From: CAKZLS01 sp963771545
GTDB taxonomy: Bacteria > Pseudomonadota > Alphaproteobacteria > Rhodospirillales > Defluviicoccaceae
Length of the DNA stretch: 64,000 bases
Direction: 5' to 3'
NCBI GenBank assembly: GCA_963771545.1
Contig: CAVYTX010000002.1
Location: forward strand, 496,001-560,000
Part shown: positions 8,340 to 15,552 of the stretch, in pieces
Layout of the letters: every line of letters starts with the position of its first letter
Numbering within the stretch: the first letter of the stretch is position 1
Notes under the pieces: generated by a model
Seen by the model: only the letters and a program-made list of their open reading frames with translations
Database searches by the model: none
What the model was told of the DNA's origin: nothing
Position numbers and translations under genes: made by a program

Positions 8340-9452
8340 GTGGTGGCGGTGTTATTCGCCGCGCTGCTGGTCAACTTCGGCGGTAGGCAGGCGGCTCTGC
8401 TGGCCATCGGCCTCGGTCTTGGCGTCAGCCTCTATCACGCCGCCTTCGGCTTTTCCGCCGCCTACCGCCGGGTCGTGCTCGAGCGCGAGATCTCCGACGT
8501 CGCCGCTCAAGGAGTGATGCTGGCGGCGGCCATTCTGCTGTTCGCGCCGGTGCTCGCCCAGGGGGCCATGTTCGGGCGGCCGGTGGCGGGGGCGGTGGCG
8601 CCGGTGAGCGTCTCCATGGCCTTCGGCGCGTTCCTGTTCGGCCTCGCCATGCAACTGGCGGGCGGCTGCGCGTCCGGCACCCTCTACACCGCCGGCGGCG
8701 GCAATCTCCGCATGGTGGTGGTGCTGGTGTTCTTCTGCGTTGGCGGCTTCTGGGCGAGCCTGCACCTGCACTGGTGGAGCCAGCTTCCTGGCCTTGGCGC
8801 GGTGTCGTTGAGCGACGCGTTCGGCTGGCCGCTGGCGGTGGCGCTGCAATTGGCCGCGCTGGCGTTGATCTACGGAGCGCTCAGGCTGTGGGGCGGACGC
8901 CGGACGCGGCCGCTGTGGTGGGGCGGGGCGTTTACCTGGACGCGGCTGATCCGGGGGCCCTGGCCGCTGTTGTTCAGCGCCGGGCTGCTGGCGGTGTTCA
9001 ACTGGCTGACGCTGCTGGTGGCCGGGCATCCCTGGTCCATCACCTGGGCGTTCACGCTGTGGACCGCCAAGGTGGCGGCGGCGCTCGGCTGGGATCCGTC
9101 CACCAGCCCGTTCTGGAGCGGCGGCTTCCAGCGGGCGGCGCTGGCCGCGCCGGTGCTGGCGGACACCGTCACGGTCATGAATATCGGTCTTTTCCTGGGC
9201 GCGCTCACGGCGGCGTCCCTGGCCGGACGGGTGGCGCCCCGTGTCCGCGTTCCGCCGGGTTCGCTGGCGGCGGCGGTGATCGGCGGGCTGATGCTGGGCT
9301 ACGGCGCCCGGCTGGCCTACGGCTGCAACATCGGCGCCTTCTTCAGCGGCGTCGCGTCCGGCAGCCTGCATGGCTGGGTGTGGATCGTCATGGCCGTCCT
9401 GGGGACCCTGGTGGGGGTGCGTCTGCGGCCGCTGTTCGGCCTGAAAAACTGA
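8340..9452 (+). CDS. YeeE/YedE-family sulfur transporter (TsuA-like)
   Basis: This is a polytopic membrane protein of about 370 residues with the duplicated YeeE/YedE (sulfur transport) fold. The conserved cysteine motifs AGGCASGTLYTAGGGNL (first half) and YGCNIGAFFSGVASGSLHGW (second half) match the thiosulfate-uptake proteins of this family. The substrate is therefore probably a reduced sulfur compound; that is inference from the family. The first standard start codon, GTG 8340, lies in the middle of the first hydrophobic helix, while the frame is open back to 8274, directly after the DUF302 stop. An unusual start such as ATC 8277 would give a complete helix. Confidence 0.85.
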   Translation: MVAVLFAALLVNFGGRQAALLAIGLGLGVSLYHAAFGFSAAYRRVVLEREISDVAAQGVMLAAAILLFAPVLAQGAMFGRPVAGAVAPVSVSMAFGAFLFGLAMQLAGGCASGTLYTAGGGNLRMVVVLVFFCVGGFWASLHLHWWSQLPGLGAVSLSDAFGWPLAVALQLAALALIYGALRLWGGRRTRPLWWGGAFTWTRLIRGPWPLLFSAGLLAVFNWLTLLVAGHPWSITWAFTLWTAKVAAALGWDPSTSPFWSGGFQRAALAAPVLADTVTVMNIGLFLGALTAASLAGRVAPRVRVPPGSLAAAVIGGLMLGYGARLAYGCNIGAFFSGVASGSLHGWVWIVMAVLGTLVGVRLRPLFGLKN

Positions 9453-9564
9453 CGCTCGAGTACCGCTCACGCATCGCTCACGGTCATGTCACTTGCGGTC
9501 GGCGCTCGCTCGCGGGACTATAAAACCAGCGTCTAACCGCGACCCTGGTTGGGAGATTAAATCG

Positions 9565-10062
9565 ATGCAATCCATGCTGAAATCCGCGATAGCGCTGGCC
9601 GTGGCGACGGCTGGCGGCATGGCCCTGGCCGGTACGAGCGCCGCCGCCGCCGAAAAGGCCGAACAGGTCATCGAACTCACCCAGACCGGATGCCAGTTCG
9701 TGGAAATCGAGGGCGAGGACCACGGCTACCAGACCACCGGGAAAGCCGACTGCGAGGCCATCAACGCCAAAACCGGGGCCGAGCGCTTGGCGGCGTCCAA
9801 GGTTCTGGAGCTCAAGCCCGGCAGGTACGTGTTCCGGGTGACCAACGAGAACGTCCCCTACGAGCTCGGCTTCTGGCTGCGCGAAGCCGACTACGACTGG
9901 CGCAATCCCGTCCACAAGCTCTCCAAGATCAGCGTCTCCGGCGGCGGTCTGGGCCAGGGCAAAACCAAGGACTACGAGGTGGAGCTCAAACCCGGCAGCT
10001 ACGTCTACTCCTGCCCCCTCAACCCCACCCCCGACTACAAGCTGGTGGTCACCGACGGGTGA
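9565..10062 (+). CDS. Exported cupredoxin-like protein
   Basis: The protein has 165 residues, with a signal peptide (MQSMLKSAIALAVATAGGMA and cleavage near the Ala-rich stretch). The rest is beta-rich, and paired strands LELKPGRYVFRVTNENVPYE and VELKPGSYVYSCPLNPTPDY resemble the cupredoxin-like fold used for periplasmic redox or metal-binding proteins. A copper site is not certain: the candidate ligands are one Cys at the end and few His. GGGAG nine bases before ATG 9565 supports the start. It follows the sulfur genes by about 110 bases and may be transcribed separately. Confidence 0.72.
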   Translation: MQSMLKSAIALAVATAGGMALAGTSAAAAEKAEQVIELTQTGCQFVEIEGEDHGYQTTGKADCEAINAKTGAERLAASKVLELKPGRYVFRVTNENVPYELGFWLREADYDWRNPVHKLSKISVSGGGLGQGKTKDYEVELKPGSYVYSCPLNPTPDYKLVVTDG

Positions 10063-10122
10063 GGGAGATGCAACCGCGACGGGTGTCGAGAGACCGCCCG
10101 AGGGCCGTCCGGGCCGAATCGG

Positions 10123-10163
10123 AATGACGACGCGTGTCGTCAAAAAACGCCGAAAATGACGAC
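10123..10163. repeat. TGACGAC repeats on the left flank of the IS66-type element
   Basis: The motif AATGACGAC occurs at 10123-10131 and again at 10154-10163. A copy in the opposite direction (GTCGTCA, 10137-10143) pairs with the second as an inverted repeat. Further partial copies (GACGACATC and TGACGAAT) follow up to the insertion point. The same motif forms tandem arrays on the other side of the insertion. Confidence 0.7.
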
Positions 10164-10201
10164 GTTTTTCCCAAGAAAGACGACATCTGACGAATTGACT
10201 T

Positions 10202-11930
10202 GTAACAGGGGCAAAACACCGGGCGGTCAGGCGGGGGAGGCTCTCGCTCGGACGAGATCGGGGAGGGGCGGGATTTCCGGGGCGTCGGGCGCGTGGAGGC
10301 GGTCGCCGAGGTAGGTCCAGAACGATATCCCGAGTTTCCGGCAGGTTTTCATCAGGCCGAGGAAGGCGTCGCGGCAGTCGCGGCCGACGTCGGAACGGGT
10401 TCCGGCGGAGATCTTGCGCCGCGTGACCTGGCAGCGGATGTCGTTTTCGGAGCCGTTGGTGTGCAGCGGGATCTCGGGCCGGTCTAGAACGGCAAGCAAC
10501 TCTTGCTTGTTGGCGTGCAACCGGCGCAGCAGCCGATCGAGGGTGACAAAGCCGGTGCGGGTGGTGAACAGGGCGTCGAAACGTCGCGCGAGGTCCGCCT
10601 TGCGCCGGGCCGACGGCCGCTTCCGGTAGGCCTTGAGGTCGGCGTAGAGCCGCCAGACGCGGGCGCGGATGCGCGTCACGGCCCGGCGCTGGCGGTCGTT
10701 GAAGGTGTCCAGCTTGTGGATCAGGCGCTCGGCGTGCACCCAGCAGAGCGCGTGGCGGCCGACGTTGAACTGGCCGGCGTCGTCGCTGAGGATGACGGCG
10801 TCGCCCAGCAAGCCGTGGTCGACGATGCTGCCCCACAGCGCCCCCTCGGTGGCGACGCGGACCGGGTCCGGGGCGACCTTGAGGCCGGTGAGGCCGAGGC
10901 GTTCGAGATGGGCGGTCCACGCCGCCGCGTCCGCGAAGCGCTTGCCGTCGTCCGCCGCCAGCCGGGCGATCAGCGGACCCGCCAGGCCCCCCGCGCGCAT
11001 GAAGGCCAGCGCGGCGTCGTTGACCACGTAGTCGCCGTGTCCGGCGCGCAGCAGTTCGAGAAAGTTCCGCCGGCTCTTGGAGCCGGTGGTGGCGAACCAG
11101 GTGAAGTGGTCGTTGCCGATCTGGGTGCAGGTTCCGTTCGTCGCCTTGTGACGGGCCCCCGTGTCGTCGGCGCTGATCCACGCCGCCGTCTCCAGCCCGG
11201 CCCGCAGAACCGCGCGCGCCTCGTCGACAAAGGGCTCTTGGCCATCGATGAGCAGGCGCCCCAACTGCCGCTCCGAGAGACTCACCCCGAGGTCGCGAAG
11301 GTGCGCGAGCAGCCCCGGACCCGTCATCCGCCCCTGGTGGTAGAGCGCCAGCACGGTGCGCCGCAACTCCGCGCCCACATGGCCGCGCACCCCGCACGGC
11401 AGCGGCGCCACGATCGTCTCTCCGCTCGGCGTTTTCCAGCGTTCCCGGCGATAGCGGATCGCGATCGGCCGGACCACCAGGTCCTGAACCACCGTCGTCT
11501 CGTAGCCCTTGAACCGCGAGCCCGGCGGCGCGTCGATCCTGATCACCCGTTCCTCGGTGACGAGCACCCGCTTGGCCCCGCGCCCACGGCGCTTTATGGT
11601 CTTGCCATCCTTTGGCTTACCATCCGTCGCCGCCTCCATCCCACTCGGACGGATCTTCGGCCGACCCTTCAGACCCTTGAGGCGGGCAATCTCGTCGCGC
11701 AGCGCCGCGGTCTCCGCGCGCAAAGCCGAAATCTCTTCGAGAAGCCGCAAAACCAGCTTCTTGAGTTCGTCAACCCTCAGATCGTCAACATCCGGTATCG
11801 AGGCGGCCATGGCGACAGTGAATCACATCCGACCGCGCGGCCAAACCAAGATCCCGCATGACCGATCACTTCGAGGCCGACATGTGACTTCTCGGACTCA
11901 ACACAATGCCCGGGATTCTGCCCCTGTTAC
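10202..11930. mobile_element. IS66-family insertion element (single-ORF type)
   Basis: Inverted ends GTAACAGGGGCA (10202-10213) and TGCCCCTGTTAC (11919-11930) bound a 1729-base element with one transposase gene. Directly outside are ATTGACTT (10194-10201) and CTTGACTT (11931-11938), an eight-base target duplication with one mismatch. Eight bases is the known duplication length for IS66. No tnpA or tnpB accessory genes are present, which matches the ISBst12-like subgroup that carries only the large transposase. The near-identical duplication indicates a fairly recent insertion. Confidence 0.88.
10227..11810 (-). CDS. IS66-family transposase
   Basis: This 527-residue DDE transposase moves the surrounding element. 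An N-terminal coiled coil (residues about 12-45) is followed by a basic linker and a DNA-binding part, then the catalytic core. Core features seen are ISADDTGAR with the first acidic residue, the CWVHAERLIHKLD segment, and the C-terminal HTNGSENDIR with the final glutamate, which is typical of IS66 TnpC. The frame is complete with no disruptions, so the element may still be active. Confidence 0.93.
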   Translation of the reverse strand: MAASIPDVDDLRVDELKKLVLRLLEEISALRAETAALRDEIARLKGLKGRPKIRPSGMEAATDGKPKDGKTIKRRGRGAKRVLVTEERVIRIDAPPGSRFKGYETTVVQDLVVRPIAIRYRRERWKTPSGETIVAPLPCGVRGHVGAELRRTVLALYHQGRMTGPGLLAHLRDLGVSLSERQLGRLLIDGQEPFVDEARAVLRAGLETAAWISADDTGARHKATNGTCTQIGNDHFTWFATTGSKSRRNFLELLRAGHGDYVVNDAALAFMRAGGLAGPLIARLAADDGKRFADAAAWTAHLERLGLTGLKVAPDPVRVATEGALWGSIVDHGLLGDAVILSDDAGQFNVGRHALCWVHAERLIHKLDTFNDRQRRAVTRIRARVWRLYADLKAYRKRPSARRKADLARRFDALFTTRTGFVTLDRLLRRLHANKQELLAVLDRPEIPLHTNGSENDIRCQVTRRKISAGTRSDVGRDCRDAFLGLMKTCRKLGISFWTYLGDRLHAPDAPEIPPLPDLVRARASPA

Positions 11931-12440
11931 CTTGACTTTCGCTAAGCGTTTGATTTCATTGGCCCGAAATTAAAGTGGCCAAAACGTCGTCATTTGTCAT
12001 CATTTGTCGTCATTTTTGTCTGGAACCTATTGATGTTGTTAATACATTCAAAAGTGCTTATTCTCGGTCCGTAACGACGTAAGTCATTGATATCAAACAA
12101 AACACGCCGTTTTGGCCGCGGATCATTCCGCTTTCGATGTCGTCATTTGTCGTCATACTGGACCGATTGTTCCAAAACCTTAAATCCCTCATTTTTGGAC
12201 GGTCGCCTCGTATCTCCGAAAAGTGCTTTTCCGAATACGTGTGGGACAACAACGGAGGTCAGGCGAAAAAAGGAATTATATCCTCTTTTGCTCCCAGTTT
12301 CAATGCGAACACCGTTGCCGGGATGCAGTGGAGCCAAATCCCGCGGTACTGTGTCCATCACTTTCCGCAATGCTGGACGCGACCCCATTGGCGCCAATCG
12401 CCGTACAAACCTCGTTCCCGCACGTCGGCCTCCTCCGGAT
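11931..12440. other. Gene-free, AT-rich stretch between the IS66-type element and the unknown operon
   Basis: No convincing coding sequence is seen over about 510 bases. Base composition is clearly more AT-rich than the surroundings. It holds the right-hand TGACGAC-type repeats and lies downstream of the four-gene operon on the minus strand. A weak inverted repeat around GGAATTATATCC (about 12270) is present. The stretch may be the remains of an older insertion. Confidence 0.6.
11986..12158. repeat. Tandem 10-bp repeats GTCGTCATTT, two clusters
   Basis: Three exact-phase 10-base copies lie at 11986-12015 (GTCGTCATTT, GTCATCATTT, GTCGTCATTT). Two more lie at 12139-12158 (GTCGTCATTT and GTCGTCATAC). 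The reverse complement is AAATGACGAC, the same motif as on the left side of the IS66-type element, so one repeat field was split by the insertion. The 10-base period, about one helical turn, suggests a protein-binding array; the protein is unknown. Confidence 0.75.
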
Positions 12441-13193
12441 CTAGCGGTCCGGGCGCTTGGCTTTTGATGTGGTCTTGGCGCGCGGTTTCGCGGCCGTCGG
12501 CTTTGCGGCTGGCTTCCGTTCGGCGGCATCCCGCCCGGCCCCGTCGACCCGCACCGACAGGCGCATCGCCATCTCGGGGTAGCCAACCACCTGGATCTGG
12601 CCGACGTAGGCTTCGCCGGCACGGAACTGGTCGGAGAGCAGGATCGTGCACTGGACCACCTGCTCCGCATTTGGTCCAAGCCGGCAGGACGCGGGAGAGA
12701 AGGTCACCTTGGGTCGGACCTGGCTCGCGCCGTTCTCGCTCGCCACCTCGGCGATATCAAAGCTCACTTCGACCGGCTCGCTGCGGTTGTTGCTGACCAG
12801 GAAGGCATTGCTCGCCTTGTCGCCATGCCTGCCGTGGAACAGCAGCGTCGACGGCGATGGCCTGTCTACCTTGGCCAAACTGGGCTCGACGGCGACGCCC
12901 AGCACTTGCTCGAAATAACGGTTGGCCGCGTCGATGCCGCCGTCGATCACTGCCCTGTAGTAGGTCAGTCCGGCCTCCGCGACCTGTCCGGCCAAGTTTG
13001 GCCCCTCTGTCTGGACGAAGTCGGCGTAGCGCGTCGGAAGTTCACCGACAGCCAGATCCTCTGCCGGCCGCTTGGTCAAATCGGTCAGGAAGGCCGTGTA
13101 GCGTTTCATGTTGCGGGTATATTCACCAAACACGCGCGCTCCCAGATCCCCAAAAGATTTTATAAATTCGGAGCTTTGCATGCGCTGCCTCAT
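12441..13193 (-). CDS. Unknown protein: phasin-like helices, Ig-like domain, Lys/Ala/Pro tail
   Basis: This is the last gene of a four-gene operon, 250 residues. The N-terminal part (about 1-95) looks like amphipathic helices with FIKSFGDLGARVFGEYTRNM and resembles phasins that coat polymer granules. The middle (about 110-220) is beta-rich, with paired strands such as NAFLVSNNRSEPVEVSFDI that suggest an Ig-like sandwich. The tail carries repeated KPAAKPTAAKPRAKTTSKAK, like the DNA-binding tails of PhaF-type granule proteins and histone H1. The start at 13193 has AGG upstream; ATG 13181 is possible. Function is inferred only from these features; I know no named family. Confidence 0.7.
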   Translation of the reverse strand: MRQRMQSSEFIKSFGDLGARVFGEYTRNMKRYTAFLTDLTKRPAEDLAVGELPTRYADFVQTEGPNLAGQVAEAGLTYYRAVIDGGIDAANRYFEQVLGVAVEPSLAKVDRPSPSTLLFHGRHGDKASNAFLVSNNRSEPVEVSFDIAEVASENGASQVRPKVTFSPASCRLGPNAEQVVQCTILLSDQFRAGEAYVGQIQVVGYPEMAMRLSVRVDGAGRDAAERKPAAKPTAAKPRAKTTSKAKRPDR

Positions 13194-13228
13194 ATAGTTA
13201 CCTAGCCGCCCGCTGCTGGCGGCACGCG

Positions 13229-13855
13229 TCAGCCCTTTTGGCCGCCGGCGCGGCCCGGCTGATTGAAACAGGGCCGGGCACAATAGAAATGATCGTACCA
13301 GTGGTGCGTGTAATCTGGGCAGTCCTCAACCTCGATTTCCTGGCAGCTTCCGGACATGCAGTCCGTCACGTCGACGGTCCAACGCAGGTAATGCGCGTTG
13401 CAACCCAGCACCCAAACCAGGATCTCCAACTTCTGGCCCTTGCAGGCGTCCGCCGGCACCTCGACGGTCGCGTTAAACCAGGCCTGCTCCATCGGATGGA
13501 CAAACGCGCTCGGCGGATCGATCTTGGTCGCGTGTTTCGACTTCATCACCACCTCGATGGTGCTATTGACCGGCTGGCAGTTGGTCACGCGCAGGCGGAC
13601 CTGCGCGGTGCCGCCTGCGCAGGCCAGACTGCGCAGCTCGCCCAGCGCCTTCGGCAGCCAGCATGCCGGCGGAATCTCGCAGCTTCCGCACCCGCCCCGG
13701 GCATTCTCTAGGTAGTTCAACACCGGGTTCAACGACGCGCCGACCTTCGCCAACTCCCCGGCCGCGGTGAGCACGGCCTTGGCCGCACCAAAGCCAATCT
13801 CGGCCATGGCGGTTAGCGCGGCTACCGGATCGCCGCTCTCCATCGAACTGTTCAT
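13229..13855 (-). CDS. Unknown Cys-rich protein with a helical N-terminus and Ig-like domain
   Basis: The protein has 208 residues and starts at ATG 13855, with AAGGAG seven bases before it. That is two bases after the stop of the preceding gene, so the two are closely coupled. Residues about 5-45 form a hydrophobic amphipathic helix region. A cysteine-dense part follows (GGCGSCEIPPACWLPK), then a beta-rich segment with VRLRVTNCQPVNSTIEV and an aromatic C-terminus (DYTHHWYDHFYCARPCFNQP). Thirteen cysteines suggest disulfides or metal binding, yet no signal peptide is seen. The layout, helical front plus beta domain, mirrors the next gene in the operon. The function is unknown. Confidence 0.7.
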   Translation of the reverse strand: MNSSMESGDPVAALTAMAEIGFGAAKAVLTAAGELAKVGASLNPVLNYLENARGGCGSCEIPPACWLPKALGELRSLACAGGTAQVRLRVTNCQPVNSTIEVVMKSKHATKIDPPSAFVHPMEQAWFNATVEVPADACKGQKLEILVWVLGCNAHYLRWTVDVTDCMSGSCQEIEVEDCPDYTHHWYDHFYCARPCFNQPGRAGGQKG

Positions 13856-13857
13856 GA

Positions 13858-14580
13858 TCAAACTCCTTTTCGCTTGCGCGCCGGGGGCGCCTTCGGCTCG
13901 GCAGCTACCTCCAAGGTTACGGCGACAGTCGTGAAGAACATCGACAGACGCCCCGTCCAGGTCACCGCGGCGTCGATCTTCTCGGGCACGCGCGCGCTGA
14001 ACTCAATCACCGCAGTCTGGCCGACCGCCAGGCTTTTGATCCTTGTCTTCCAGGTGACGGCAAGGGTGCCGGTCGGTTCCGCGTCCAGTCGCTCGCCAAG
14101 CCTGATCAGCCGCGTGACGATATCGCCCGGCTGCTTGAACGCATCCCCGATGCCGCGCGCCAGCGCGCTCGCCGGCCTTAGGTTGACCATGTCCGCGGCC
14201 TCGAACGGCAAAGCGATATTGCCTGTGTTGGTGACCTCCACGGACGCGCCCAACTCCTCGCCAAGACGGCCAGCCAGCGCCAGCGCCTTTGGCTTGACGG
14301 TCAACTTTGGCTTTTCTTGCACCTCGATTACAGCTGGATAGGTCTTGCCGCCCAACTCCACCTCGGCTTTTAGCGCGCCCGGCGGTGTCGACGCCGGTAG
14401 CGCCAGCGACAACAGCAGGTCATCGCCCGCCAGCGGACGTAGAGCCAGTGGGTGCCGGGCGTCGGCGGTCAGCAAGGCCGGCACCGGCGCCACCTCAAAC
14501 GGCGCCACAAGCGCCACTTCAGCCTTGAGCGCCGTGGGCGGACCAGTAAATCGGATCGGCGTGTCTTGCCCCGTAAGCAT
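13858..14580 (-). CDS. Unknown protein with Ig-like beta domains
   Basis: The 240-residue protein is the second gene of the unknown operon. A GGGAAGG site six bases before the ATG supports the start. It appears beta-rich, with alternating strands in the N-terminal half (ALKAEVALVAPFEVAPVPAL; ALKAEVELGGKTYPAVIEV). A C-terminal part has SVEVTNTGNIALPFEAADMV, a pattern of Ig-like or NEAT-like beta sandwiches. There is no signal peptide, and the tail is basic (PPARKRKGV). I cannot assign a family or function. Confidence 0.7.
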   Translation of the reverse strand: MLTGQDTPIRFTGPPTALKAEVALVAPFEVAPVPALLTADARHPLALRPLAGDDLLLSLALPASTPPGALKAEVELGGKTYPAVIEVQEKPKLTVKPKALALAGRLGEELGASVEVTNTGNIALPFEAADMVNLRPASALARGIGDAFKQPGDIVTRLIRLGERLDAEPTGTLAVTWKTRIKSLAVGQTAVIEFSARVPEKIDAAVTWTGRLSMFFTTVAVTLEVAAEPKAPPARKRKGV

Positions 14581-14617
14581 GATTTGCCTTCCCGGATCGT
14601 TGTGGCGTCCTGCCGCC

Positions 14618-15067
14618 CTAGCCGGTTTTCCTGAGTTCAGCGGCGATCGCCTGGGCGTCGCGCGGCCCGCAAACTTCGCACGGATTCGGCGTGTAGGGCT
14701 CGGTAATGATCTGGCTTTCGCCGCACAGCCGCACTGCGGCCACCTCTAGTCCGAATAGCGACAGCGCGACTTGGTAGTTCGCCGGTAAATGCATCCGCAC
14801 GCTGGGGATTTCCTTGATCGAAAGGCTGGTCTCGATCGGCCCGATGTCGAGCCTGACCGGCTCCAGCTTGACCGTGCCATGCAGCGGGTCCACGCCGATC
14901 TGGATCTTCGGAAGTTCTGTCACTTTGAACGTGTAATTGTCTGGGATCCCGGACAGTGTCACGGGCCCGACGGCACCGAAGGACCCACCAACCGTGGTTC
15001 CAATTGAACCGCTGACCGCAGTACCAACCGTTCCGCTAAGTTCCAATTCAACGCTCAAATCAGCCAT
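14618..15067 (-). CDS. Unknown beta-rich protein, first gene of the four-gene operon
   Basis: The 149-residue protein begins at ATG 15067 behind a strong GAGGAG site. It has a Gly/Thr-rich N-terminal strand region, then VTLSGIPDNYTFKVTELPKI and repeated parallel segments (VKLEPVRLDIGPIETSLSIK, then EIPSVRMHLPANYQVALSLF). It ends with a conserved-looking cysteine patch, CGESQIITEPYTPNPCEVCG. I recall similar hypothetical proteins in other alphaproteobacteria with the same C-terminal patch, but no function. As the first gene, its upstream region (15068-15200) should hold the operon promoter. Confidence 0.72.
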   Translation of the reverse strand: MADLSVELELSGTVGTAVSGSIGTTVGGSFGAVGPVTLSGIPDNYTFKVTELPKIQIGVDPLHGTVKLEPVRLDIGPIETSLSIKEIPSVRMHLPANYQVALSLFGLEVAAVRLCGESQIITEPYTPNPCEVCGPRDAQAIAAELRKTG

Positions 15068-15204
15068 CGTCGCATCTCCTCGTACTGCAGGGACCAGGAT
15101 ACTCCTGTGCCGAGCATTGTCAAACTCGCCTTTTCTGGAGCGCTTGCAGGGGCCAGGAGGATGGGCTGCGGCACAAAGGGGACGGATTTCTGACGGAACT
15201 CGAC

Positions 15205-15408
15205 TTATCTCGACCGCGCCGCGCCCCGTCTCGCCCCGGCGAAGTTTTTGCTTCCGGCATTCACGCTCGGGCTTTTTATGGAACCTGTTCCCGGATCGAA
15301 CTGCCCTGGCCGGACTTTTTGGTCGTGCCGGCCGGAGTTGGATTGTTGCTTTCCGGTTTTTTCCGCCGCTTTCGCCCTTGCCCGTTGGCGGGCCTTCGCC
15401 TTGGTCAT
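15205..15408 (-). CDS. Small basic conserved protein, 67 residues
   Basis: This small gene is contained in a much longer open frame whose upstream part is only antisense to the TauE exporter; the real start is ATG 15408, with AAAGGCGAG upstream. The protein has a basic N-terminus (MTKAKARQRARAKAAEK). Its conserved-looking C-terminal part is RPGQFDPGTGSIKSPSVNAG followed by KNFAGARRGAARSR. I recall very similar small proteins in many alphaproteobacteria, but no assigned function. A nucleic-acid-binding role is possible from its charge. Confidence 0.75.
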   Translation of the reverse strand: MTKAKARQRARAKAAEKTGKQQSNSGRHDQKVRPGQFDPGTGSIKSPSVNAGSKNFAGARRGAARSR

Positions 15409-15459
15409 GTCGTGCTCGCCTTTCATAATTGATTTCAGTCGGAACAACGTAGCGTCCGC

Positions 15460-15477
15460 TTTTTCCGCCCGGAAAAA
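15460..15477. promoter_or_regulatory. Inverted repeat between the small basic gene and tauE
   Basis: TTTTTCC and GGAAAAA flank a four-base loop. The repeat lies in the divergent promoter region between the 67-residue gene and the TauE exporter. Nearby the sequence TCAATACGT occurs twice, about 34 bases apart (near 15500 and 15534). It may be an operator or a bidirectional hairpin. Confidence 0.35.
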
Positions 15478-15552
15478 AGGGACGAAAAAGGCGACGTTAC
15501 TCAATACGTCCGCTAATCTGTCCCTAGTTGTCAATACGTTCAGGCTATACCG

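Noticed and set aside
10202..11930. A full three-gene IS66 element with tnpA and tnpB
   Set aside because: Only the large transposase is present between the ends; the single-gene subgroup fits better.
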